Shown here piece after piece: positions 44,710 to 54,723 of a DNA stretch of 64,000 nucleotides (its first letter is position 1; each line of letters begins with the position of its first letter). Both the position numbers and the translations under genes were made by a program. This stretch comes from Ananas comosus (Eukaryota > Streptophyta > Magnoliopsida > Poales > Bromeliaceae): positions 9,753,074 to 9,817,073 of the forward strand of contig NC_033628.1 in assembly GCF_001540865.1 (NCBI RefSeq). The letters run 5' to 3'. Below the pieces are notes generated by a model. That model saw only the letters and a list, made by a program, of their open reading frames with translations. It made no database searches and had not been told where the DNA came from.

Positions 44710-45988
44710 TGAAATGAATGTAAAAGCAGCCGTCGATTCCAGAGGAATAGTCACCTGTCGGAAACTAGATTGGAAAGCTCGAATTGGTCATTTGCTTCAA
44801 CTATCTTGTAGCTGCATGTTGCTTAAAGTTTGTAAAATTCCAGCTTCCTAGTTAATGTTATGTTCAGTAAGCATATCCAATCTTTTGCTACTATGTATTG
44901 TTCATTCCACTCTGATTAGCAAGCAAGATGGTTATCATTCTCTAGTACAGGAGATTATCTTCTAAGTTTTTTGAAGTAGAATATTTAGATAATCCTTTTT
45001 GTTCTCTTTTTTTTTTGTTTTTTTTTTATTAGAAAATCTTCCGGGGTGAGCACTATTCGGTTAAAACTGAACCACTAAATGAAACTGAGCGAATCGTGTA
45101 GTTCAGTTTTATCCAATTTAGTTTGGTTCGGAATTTAGAAATTGGAAAAATCAAAAAAACGCAAAAATTGCAAACTATTTATTAATCTTAATATTATTAT
45201 TATAGTTTGGATTAATAAGTTTTAATATAAAATTAGTTGTTACTATTATCTTATTTTTATTATTTAAAAAGATTTAAAACCAAACAAAAGTATTTTATTA
45301 GAACCAAATAAATTGAATCGAGCTGATGGAATTATTTCGGTTTGCTTTCAGGAACCTTACTTGATGCGAGAAGTGCAAATCTCTTTAATTTATTTAAAAA
45401 GTTAATAGTATTTAACAGAAGAGGAGTGCAGCAGTAAATAAGATAAGTCATTTCATATATAAAATGTACTAATTTTATTAAATTATGAACACTAAAATTT
45501 TTAAAGAGTAAAAATTAAATTTACTTCCAATCGTAATAAAAATTTATATTAAATAAATTATTTTTAAATAAGTTACCCCCATATTGAAGTAAAACCGTAG
45601 ATTTAAAATACTTAGATCGCCACTTTCTGTCTGAGAAGGTGGTCTAAAACGTCACACTTACACGACATTATTATATCTCAAATCAATCATATTAATGTAA
45701 TAACTTTTTTTTCAAAAAAATTATCACAGAATGATTAACTCTATTAAAGACTCATTTGGTGAGGAATATGAATGCCATAGTGCAACTATTTTTTTAGAGA
45801 AAAATAGTATATTATTTATTTTTTTATTTTTTAAAAATAAATTTAGCTGAAAGCATGAAGCAACTAGATTACGAATTTGAGATCTCGAGTATCAATCACT
45901 GAGCCTTTTGCTATAGTACAACTGTAGCGTGGAACATAGAGAATTTTGAAGGGAAGCAATGTGACCTGAAAATTGTTGCATGTGTAGG
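44710..45988 (+). other. 3' flank of HMG-CoA synthase and repeat remnants
   Basis: The first ~250 bp are probably the 3'-UTR. At about 45050-45360 a decayed element of the 'ggttcggtt' type is present (ATTCGGTTAAAACTGAACC ... AATTATTTCGGTTTGC), in the style of 3530-4053. The rest is A/T-rich without a gene. Confidence 0.5.
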
Positions 45989-46541
45989 TAGGGGTGTAAT
46001 ATGGGCCATGCCGGACCAGAGCTACCAAACCTCCAGCTCAGCACGGCTCTGAGACCCGAAAGGCTCAGGCTGTACCAGGCTGGGCCGTGCTCCATGCGAT
46101 TCCTAAAAGAATATATTTTTTTAAAAAAATATAAAATTTAAAATATAAATAATAAATTATTTTTATTTAAATTAATATTTTGATTACGAATTTTAAAATT
46201 TATAAAAATAATTATAATATAATAAATATTTAATTTTAAAAAAAATATTATATTTTTTAAGAAAAAAAATTGGAAAGGGTGCATTGGACCAAAAACCTCC
46301 TTCCAAGGACTACAATGAAGAGCTCCTGGGTTCCCACGCAGGAGCTCAAATTGGGCCCAAGACAACCTTGCCTTGGATTCGGACCGTGCTGGCCCGGCAC
46401 GGCCCAGACCCACCTCGGGCCGTGCCACGTCGAATCGTCAGGTCCAAAAAGAGAGGCCCAACACGGCCCTGAAGCTTGGGCGGGATCGGCCCGGGTGTTA
46501 TAGCACCGTACCGTACCCGTCCGGCCCATTTTACATTCCTA
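45989..46541. mobile_element. hAT-type MITE beside the ataxin-10-like gene
   Basis: Ends TAGGGGTGTAATATGGGCC and the inverse of GGCCCATTTTACATTCCTA. The flanking repeat GTGTAGG (45982-45988 and 46542-46548) is 7 bp, or 7 of 8 if shifted by one. Arms are G/C-rich (GGCCCGGCACGGCCCAG), the middle A/T-rich. Its right end lies 223 bp before the start codon of the ataxin-10-like gene. Frames in the arms are artefacts. Confidence 0.75.
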
Positions 46542-46764
46542 GTGTAGGCCGAAAACTTGAAATAATATAATAATATAATAATAATAATAATGCACGGTGG
46601 TGGAGCAAGTTCCGGGCGATAATTTCTCCCTCACCGACTTCCAATTCGCGGCCTCACCCCGCGCCTCTCTTCTCCCACTTTACCTCTTCTCCAAACCAAA
46701 CAAAAACCCTAGACCCCATTTCCTTCCCCAGAGCACCGCTCGACTCATCCCTTCTTATCGCAAA

Positions 46765-49023
46765 ATGGCCTTCGAAGACGACGAACACGAAAGAGTAGGA
46801 GGAGAGGAAGAAGAAGCCCATCTCCAGTCGCTTCTCGAAGCTTCTCGAACCCCCGAGGGCCGCTCCCGCCTCGCCGGAACCCTAGCCCCCCTCCTCCTCC
46901 GCCGCCTCTCCCCCTCCTCCCCTCCCCGCATCCTCCTCCTACGCCTCCGCCTCCTCCGCAACCTCTGCGCCGGGGACGTCGCCAACCAGGGCGCCTTCCT
47001 CGAATCCGACGGCGCCGGCGCGGTCGCCGCCGCGATCCTCCGGTCGCCGCCGGATCCGACGGCGGAGATCCGCCGGGCGGGGCTCCAGCTCCTCGGGAAC
47101 GCCGCGCTCGGCGGGGAGCCCCACCGGGGCGCCGTGTGGACCCGGCTCTTCCCCGCCGGGTTCTTGGAGCTGGCCCGGGTCCGTGAACCCGGCGTTTGCG
47201 ACCCCCTTTGCATGGTGCTCGACACGTGTTGCTCCTCCGTTGGTGGGCGAGGGCGCTTGGAGGAGCTTTGTGGAACAGCGGCTGGGATAGCTATTATCGT
47301 GGAGATCGTGACCACTGCGTCTCAAGGTGTGGGGGCATCATAAACCCTAAATTTGGTGATAATTTTTTTTGTTTTTTTAAAAGCCCCATTGTGTTCTTTA
47401 TAAAGCATGCATTTTTAAGCTTGCTAAGTTGAGATTAGGAGATAACGTTCTCAAAAACAATTAGGCTGTTTATTGAAGATGGAACATTCGGATCGACAAT
47501 CAACTCTGTTAAACATTATTCGGAGCATTTGAAGTATTTAGAAATCGAATTTTATTATTTTTAGGACTTACAATCAAGGACATCATCAAGTGGCTGCGAA
47601 ATGAACATTTAAAAGGAGTAACATTGCGAAAAATAGTGGTTTGATTTTTTTTTTTTTTTTTTTTTCAGATGCAGATTGGAGTTGTCAAATGTGGTCTAAA
47701 CTCATAAGTACCGAAAGAATGTTCTATGAAAAATTCAGCGGGTTTAAATTGTTCTAAACCATTAAGCGAATGAAGAGCGAAAGGCTCGTTTAGGCTGTCA
47801 AAATTTGTCTATTTTGAACCCTTTAGATCACTCTTTAGATCACTCGATAAATAATTTTTAAAAAAATTATGAAATTTGATTTTTATGTACTTCAAATATT
47901 CTAAATTAAATTTAACGGCGTCAATCGCTTATTTGCATGCCCCATCACATACGACTCTGTAGTAAAATATGCCATTTACTCTTTAGTGTGTTCAAGCTCA
48001 ACTCTTTCAAAAGACATTGCTTTATGGATTTATTACTGATGACATAATTCTATTGAGAATGTATCTGAATTTAATGCTGTAAAATTTTTTTTGGGGGAAA
48101 AGATCAGGTTTTTTTTATGCTTGTTTGTTTAACTGTAGATACTGGTGATTGCAGTTGGCTATCAAGAGGAGTGGCTGGAGTGGCTTCTTTTCAAAATCTG
48201 CGTGGAGGAGCGAAACTTCTCGAATTTATTCACTAAACTGAGCTTACCAGACGATCCCGATAGCTCTCCTCCACATGAACTCGAATCTGTAAAATTCAAC
48301 ATTAAGCATGCATTCCTCCTGGGGATTCTTTCAAAGTGCTTGAGCGAGCGGCCGAAAGAAGTTATTGTTTCCAACGAGTTCGCTCTTGACATGCTGAAAA
48401 TTCTCAAGAGAGCTTCTGAAACTGTGGATTTTGCTTCTCGAGGAAGCGCGGCTCTTCCTACCGGTTCTCCTGCTATTGATGTCTTGGGGTATTCACTCCT
48501 CATTTTGAGGGATATTTGTGCTTGGGAGCATCCTTATTCGCCTTCTTTAGACGCCCCCATAGACTCATTGCTCAATGCTGGTCTTTTCGAGCTCCTTCTA
48601 ACTTCCCTTCGCGAGCTCGAACCCCCGGCAATCGTGAGAAAATCCATGGCGAGGGAACAAGCAATTGATCAATTGACATCTAGCCCTTCAAATGTCTGCC
48701 CTTACAAGGGGTACAGGAGAGATTTGGTTTCTGTCATTGCGAATTGCTTGCACCGAAGGAGGCGAGTTCAAGATGAGGTCAGAAGGCAGAACGGGATCCC
48801 GTTGCTCTTGCAGCAATGCGTAGTCGACGAAGATAACCCGTTGTTGAGAGAGTGGGGATTGTTGGCGGTTAGGAACTTGCTCGAGGGGAATGTGGAGAAC
48901 CAGAAAGAAGTGGCGGAGTTCGAAATGCAAGGGCCTGTCGTCACGCCGGAAATCGCGCAGTTAGGGCTTAGAGTGGAGGTAGATAAGGAAAATCGGCGTG
49001 CAAAGCTGGTCAATATCAGCTGA
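46765..49023 (+). CDS. ATXN10: Ataxin-10-domain (armadillo-like) protein
   Basis: Homologous to the ataxin-10 family of helical-repeat scaffold proteins; its role in plants is poorly defined. Two exons, 46765-47326 and 48155-49023, joined in phase (codon G|TT) give 476 aa. Exon 1 is very G/C-rich and encodes an acidic start, then leucine-rich helices (RILLLRLRLLRNLCAGDVAN, RRAGLQLLGNAALGGEPHR). Exon 2 carries the C-terminal ataxin-10 domain: YKGYRRDLVSVIANCLHRRR, VQDEVRRQNGIPLLLQQCVV, DEDNPLLREWGLLAVRNLLE, GNVENQKEVAEFEMQGPVV. An alternative acceptor CTGTAG upstream of 48155 would shift the frame, so TTGCAG is chosen. The intron holds a decayed foldback repeat. Length fits plant homologues. 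Confidence 0.9.
47467..47945. repeat. Decayed foldback element in the ataxin-10-like intron
   Basis: GAAGATGGAACATTCGGATC, CTCTGTTAAACATTATTCGG and GCATTTGAAGTATTTAGAAA match the left core of the A-C superfamily. TACTTCAAATATTCTAAATT and TTTAACGGCGTCAATCGCTT match the inverse. Terminal hairpins and (TA)n tracts are gone. Confidence 0.55.
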
Positions 49024-49805
49024 TGTAAGTTGGATTTGCACTTGAACTAGAGTTTTAGTGTGGCCGCTTACAAAGATTTTATGTTTTGTTGCTAATTCAT
49101 GTGTGAGATATTTCTTTATGTACTTTTCCTGCTCTTTTTGTGTTCGATACGATCATACAAATGACAGGTTATCAGCCCAATGTATTCCATATGATCAGGT
49201 AACACTAACTATTATGTAATAGACTTCATTAACAGTATTTTGTCTCTGTGAGTATAATGATTCATATCTTCAAATCAAAATTATGAACACAAGCTTCTCT
49301 TATAGATAAAGAATTAAATTAGCATAAAGAAGTTTCCGAACAGACTCAATCATGTACAGTGCAGGTTTATAGGCCGAGGGTGACCGAAAGCTTTAATCAG
49401 AGCATTCGCTCAACATTTATCAACGAGTTTAAAGGATTCATATTATAACTATACAGTAAATTTGATCAATCACACAACAATTTACTACATGATAATAAAA
49501 TAGCTGAATGAATGATATTTCGTAAGCTTATGCTTTCCATTACAATTTGAGGGTATCAAAATAAGCTTTAGATATTATCGGTTTCTCTCTATGTATCCGC
49601 AATGCTCCATATAAAAGCTGGTACAAGCATACAACACCTTTGAATAAAAAAAAAGAAAAAGAAAAAGGTGCAGGTATTCAGGCCTTCTCATCCACTACAA
49701 TATGCTCAAGCTCGAGGTCTAACTGTTTAGTATCACTTCACTCTTTACTTCGAATCGAAGTAAAAGAAATAGGCAATGAAGCTAACACAGAAAATCCGAA
49801 CAATG
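49024..49805. other. Convergent intergenic region
   Basis: The ataxin-10-like gene (+) and the oxygenase gene (-) end towards each other, so this stretch should hold both 3'-UTRs. A/T-rich, no reading frame with a domain, no repeat recognised. Confidence 0.6.
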
Positions 49806-52800
49806 TCAAGCAAAAGAGACATCCGAACGGAGAACATATTTAATGTTTTTGGTAACAACACGAGCTTCATGTAGCATGCAGTCGTCTCCATGAATATGAA
49901 GCAGCGCCATTCCTGGAACCGGAGCGACCTACAAATAAACCACATTAGACCTGAGACAAGTGCAGAAACAAATTATCCATTTTGCTACGTCATGAGTTAT
50001 GAGGAAATGAGACAGGGAAAGAGCGAACTCGAAGTTTAAGTTAAAAGGTTATAATAAGTTGCCGTTTTCACAAATCAAAAGGGCAAAGTACCTCAGCTAC
50101 AACTCGTCCTCTTTGATCATAAAAGACAGTTTCTCCTCCGACAAGAGACTCTGCCGATGAATCTTTGTTGTTGCCTTTGCCACTGAGATATATTAAAAGG
50201 GTGTACTTCGTTATGCGACCCTCTCCAAGATCAACGCTCTCATCAATGTGGCGACCAAACCGCTGACCCACTGTATACCTGGAAGAGGTCAAAATCCATG
50301 CTGTACCATAGTTAGTTAATTCGCGAATTATTCGCGAATTATTCGCGAATTTTTGATATTCCGAATAAAACGTCCGTTTTCGAACTTTTGGGAAAAATTC
50401 GGAAAAAATCGCGTTTTATTGGATAAAAGTAATTATTCGCGAATTAATCGGGTTCGCGAATAATTCGGATCAAAAAAACGTCGCCGTTGCTGCGACTGCG
50501 ATGCTGCGACTGCGATGCGGTCGCGGGCTTCGTGCATGGCCCAAAACAGAAAAGAGTTCGCCTCTCAAAAAAAAAAAAAAAAAAACCTTCTCTGAAATCG
50601 CCCCCTCCCAGTCTCCCAAACTCCCACCCCCACCCCTCCCAAAAAAGGGTTTGCCCTAACTTCTCACCCCTGCGGCGGTGCGGCCCTGCCACCGACCCGT
50701 GCGGCGGTCGCGGTCCCTTCCCCTCCCCCTCTTCCCTTCCGGCTGCTCGCCGAACGCAATCGGAAGCCCCCCTCTTCAGAAATCGAAGATCGAGTTCTTC
50801 ACTCTTCAGAAATCGAAACCCTCCCCGTCGCCTCTTCCTCTTCCGCTTCCGCTATCCAACGATATATAGATCAGTAATAAGGTGGTTCTTTACAAACCAA
50901 GTACGATTTGAGTTTTCATTTTTTAAAGCAAAAGTTGGAAGCTTTTAGTCCATCTGATGGATACTTTTTTAGACACAAATGGCTCGAGTGCTTAAATTGA
51001 ATGTGTCCATTCTCTGTTATGCACCTTAAATTGTTAAGAACTTAAGACCCAAACATAGAGCTAAATAATGTTAATTAACCTAGGGACCATGCCTACTTTA
51101 GACTTTAGAATTTATGAACTCTTGTATTTTACATTTAAATATGGACTATCTTGATCTCTTATTTGCTTAATTATTTATTCTTTTTTAGGCATAATATAGT
51201 TTATTATTTTTTTATTTAATTTTGTAGCTCGTTATTCTTATATTCTTAAAAAATATGAATATTTATGCTAATAGCATAAATTTTAAGAGGAAAAAATTTA
51301 ATTTAATAGCCGAATTTTTGATCCCGAATTTTTAATTGGTGAACGTATAATATCCGTATAAATCACGTATCCGAATAATTGACTAATCCGTTTTTTAGCC
51401 GATTTTTTCAACGAATTTAAAAATTAGAAGACGAATTTTATCCGAATTATACCCGTACCGAACTTTTGCCGAATCCGAATTAACTAACTATGTGCTGTAC
51501 TATAAACTAAAAGTAAAATTCACAGCATGCGCACCTCAATATCATTGTTGGTTCGGCTAAATTAGTAACTTAATTTTTGACAAAAAGATAGGTCGAAATT
51601 TTGCAAAATCATAGGCATAGAAGAGATCTCATACAGCGCTTTTCCTTTATCACTAGGTTGCCTTTTTTTTTATATATATACTTGCAAAGTTGCAATAGTG
51701 AAAGGATAGCAGGAAGTACAATGTATGAGAGAAGAAACTTGAACATCTGCCATTACCTGTAGAATCTAATATTTGGATTTAGACCCACAGCTACTTCGCC
51801 TGGAAGTTTGATATCGCCAAATATTTTCTTTAGGCCCGACTCCCAGATGACTTCAGCTAGCGATGGGTCGGTCATGGATATACGATCGTTGTCTCTATAC
51901 GCTTGGCCTCTAGCTGGTCCCAAGCTTCCCTGGTGGGTGAAGCCAATTGCCTCTGCGGCTTCAACGAAAGCACTTGCTTCAGCAGCGCTGAAGAAATTCG
52001 GTACCTAAAACATTTCACGTATTGCATGAGAAAACCTAAACAGTTCGGATTCACGACCAGATTCAAATACTTAGAAAAGCAGGATCGATTTTTCACGACA
52101 TTCTCGAGCCTACGGGCGGCTTAAACTTCAACCAAGTACTTTAGTCAAAAGCCAGGAGCCAAAAGAGAGACTACATGTTCTCCAAATTTCTATACTCGAT
52201 ATTAGGGGTGGCCATCCAGCTCGCTGTTCGCGAGCCATCGGGTTCGCCGAAATGAGCTCGAGATCGCTCGCTCGCTTTAGTAAACGAGCCCGAACACCGA
52301 GCTGGATTTTTCAGCTTCGTGTAAAAACGAGCCGAAAGAGTCTGGGTCAGCATCCATCCGTGTTCGCTCGTATAACAGCTCGAATACATATTTATTATTT
52401 ATATATTAATTTATTATTTATATTTTATATATAAATAAATAATTATATATATATAATATTTTTTATTATTTAATTTTAGCAAAATAAAAATATAATGCTA
52501 GTTTAATTATAAAAAAAACTCATTTATATTAAAGTTTCAACTATTAATAGATCAAAAGTTTAATGGATAAGATCTTTATAAACTTTTTTTTTTACATATA
52601 ATTTATCATATTTTTTTAATTTATTATTCGTTTGGCCGCCTCAGGAGCACAGCTCGTGAACGAGCCGAACACAAGCTATCTTTCGGCTCGATTACCTTTA
52701 ACGAGCCAGATCGTTTCGGCTCGTTTATTAACGAGCCGAACACGAGCCGACCCTAGCTCGCTCGTGTTCGGCTCGTTTACACCCCTACTCGATATCAGTC

Positions 52801-53753
52801 TTAGTGAATAGTGACTATGTTTTTGAATCACTGTATTATAAGATAAAAGTGTACATACCTAACTTGAATCATGGAGCATTTTGAATCGGCTATCCAACCA
52901 TTCACAATTTTGATTTTGCTATCCAACCTTTTAATTTATTTGATTTGCAATAGTCAATGGTATTTTAACTTCAAATTTTAAACTAATTACTTTAATGAAG
53001 TTATAGTTTCAAAAATTGCATGAAGTATACTAACTAAATCTGTAAAGATAAATGACGTATTCAAATTTTAAAGTCAAAGTGCCGTTGACCGACTAAAAAT
53101 CAAATAAATTGAAAGGTTGGATAGTAAAATCAAAATTTTGAAAGGTTAGACAGCAAAATCAAAATGGTCCATAATCCAATATGTTTCTACCATTTCATAA
53201 TTACTAAGTTCTTGATTTGTTTAAATCAAAGTGAAAAACTTAACCCTATGGCTTCAAATCAAATGGTTAACATAATAGAGTAAAACTCCCTTAATTTTAT
53301 TCCTCATAAATCATAATAGAGTAACTCTAACCATCAACACGCAGATATATACTCGAGTTTCGCAAATAAAATACAATTTTGGGATTTTGGGGCATCCACA
53401 ACTGGTTGATTTGATAACACGCTTCTCTACCTGATTGCGGGATTCAATATGGCCTTAAATTAGGGCTAAACAATGAGCAAAAACAGATTAATCCAAGCCT
53501 AATTAGGTAAAAGCTGCATCAAATTGGAGAGTGAGAACAATTAGGGTTAGCTAGGGTATTCCTCTGATGAGATGGGAACACGACGTACCGTGAAGAGGAG
53601 GGTACCACGGAGGCGATCGATTTGGAGATCCTTCTTGGGTTTAATGGCGGGCCATCTCCCTCCCATCTCCTTTGCCCTACTCGTCTTCGTCTTCGTTTTC
53701 GTCTTCTTCCTCCGCTGCTCCCCGTCTCCCCCACCCGCGGCGCGAGTCGCCAT
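49806..53753 (-). CDS. 2-oxoglutarate/Fe(II) oxygenase, prolyl 4-hydroxylase-like
   Basis: Probably hydroxylates a prolyl or similar side chain using O2, Fe(II) and 2-oxoglutarate; substrate unknown. Four exons on the minus strand: 53753-53589, 52004-51757, 50278-50092, 49928-49806. Together they code for 240 aa, all junctions GT-AG and in phase. The jelly-roll carries the full ligand set: His148 and Asp150 in RFGRHIDES, His220 in CMLHEARVV, and Lys230 ten residues later for 2-oxoglutarate. Also seen: ITKYTLLIYLSG and LVGGETVFYDQRGRVVAEV. The N-terminus is basic (RRKKTKTKTKTSRAK) and has no signal anchor or long hydrophobic segment, unlike the ER/Golgi prolyl hydroxylases of cell-wall proteins, so a nuclear or cytosolic site is possible (inference). 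Introns 1 and 2 each contain hAT-type MITEs. Confidence 0.87.
50307..51492. mobile_element. 1.19-kb hAT-type element in an intron, with G/C-rich interior
   Basis: Perfect 8-bp flanking repeat TGCTGTAC (50299-50306 and 51493-51500). Ends CATAGTTAGTTAATTCG and the inverse of CGAATTAACTAACTATG. Arms as in 36682-37009. Between them lies a G/C-rich block (about 50475-50870) with GCTGCGACTGCGATGC repeats, an A-tract, CCCCCTCCCAGTCTCCC and a duplicated CTTCAGAAATCGAA phrase, then plain A/T-rich DNA. The block has no identifiable protein domain; it could be captured host sequence. It lies in intron 2 of the oxygenase gene, about 29 bp from the acceptor side of exon 3. Confidence 0.85.
52203..52787. 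mobile_element. hAT-type MITE, 'agctcg' family, in an intron, with 8-bp duplication
   Basis: Perfect 8-bp flanking repeat CTCGATAT (52195-52202 and 52788-52795). Ends TAGGGGTGGCCATCCAGCTC and the inverse of GGCTCGTTTACACCCCTA. Arms with GAGCCGAACACGAGC repeats, A/T-rich middle. Lies in intron 1 of the oxygenase gene. Non-coding. Confidence 0.88.
52864..53179. mobile_element. Foldback MITE, family G (copy G4)
   Basis: Ends TTGAATCATGGAGCATTTTG and inverse CAAAATGGTCCATAATCCAA. Arms include ATTTTGATTTTGCTATCCAA and inverse. Matches the elements at 1-180, 2556-2889 and about 36150-36410. Also in intron 1 of the oxygenase gene. No clear target duplication. Confidence 0.6.
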
Positions 53754-53835
53754 TGTCGAAGCTTCACCTTCGACAGGAATTAGCTACCGGTGAAAAATGA
53801 TCGGCGAGGGCGACGTGAGTTCGGGTATATGGGCA

Positions 53836-54155
53836 CGAAGTGGGGATGCAAATGGATCCCGGTTGGTGGAGCTCCGACCCGATCCGCCCCGAATGGTTAT
53901 ATGTAGGTGAGAACCAAAAATATAAAAAAAAATGTAATTTTTGTCGAACCGGATCCACCAAATAAATAGAGCGGAACACGAAAAGCCTCTCTAAATTTGC
54001 CCGCTTTTGTCCCAATCCATCTCAAATAGAGCAATAAATGGTGATAAAAAATAAAATTAAAATTAATTCGTCCCAATCTAATAAAAAATAGAGTAGAAGA
54101 TACGAAACCCCTCCCACTCTGGAATCCGCCCCATTTGCATCCATTTGCATTCCAA
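53836..54155. mobile_element. hAT-like MITE between the oxygenase and phospholipase D genes
   Basis: Left GGGGATGCAAATGGATCCCG and right CGCCCCATTTGCATCC are inverses. Inner phrases (GACCCGATCCGCCCCGAA; GGATCCACCAAATAAATAG; GGAATCCGCCCC) are related. No clean 8-bp duplication. It lies in the promoter region of the oxygenase gene (start 53753, minus strand). Confidence 0.55.
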
Positions 54156-54723
54156 GAGCAAAGTACAATGGGATGAACTTATTTTTTGACCATCCACACA
54201 CATTACATTAAATTTAAATTTATGTGTAATTTTATTTTTTTCAAAACACCATAACAAAAGTTAAAATAATAATAATAATAATTATTATTATTATAATTTT
54301 TTTATTCTTTTATATGCTAGTATAAAATTTTTGATAAAAAAATTAGAATATCTATGATTGTAAAGTCAATTGATTTTTCATGAAACAATTACAGCCGAAA
54401 AAATAAATTTTATCTAAATTTTAATTTAATTAAAAATTATTTTTAATTTAATGATATAACTCGCCCATTACATTCGAATGAAGAATTACTGAAACTAAGG
54501 GCACAAACCACATAATTTCAGCACATAAAATAAATTTATTTACATCACAAAAGCCGGGAGACAGCCAAAAATAGCTGCTACACAACTCACATACATGCTT
54601 ATATAATATAAATAAATTGATATACAAATTCATGTTCTTTAATCAGCGCAATGTCAGCTGAGGCCTGTTTTTCTCAGAATACCTGCAGGTCACCCAGCAG
54701 CTTTGATGTCTACTCTACCTTTT
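54156..54723. other. AT-rich intergenic DNA, 3' flank of phospholipase D
   Basis: Contains an AATAAT/ATTATT hairpin near 54268-54295 and the probable 3'-UTR of the phospholipase D gene (read on the minus strand from 54723 down). No other gene. Confidence 0.6.

Noticed and set aside
46755..47325. Open frames opposite exon 1 of the ataxin-10-like gene
   Set aside because: By-products of G/C-rich triplets on the complementary strand; the sense frame has the recognisable domain.
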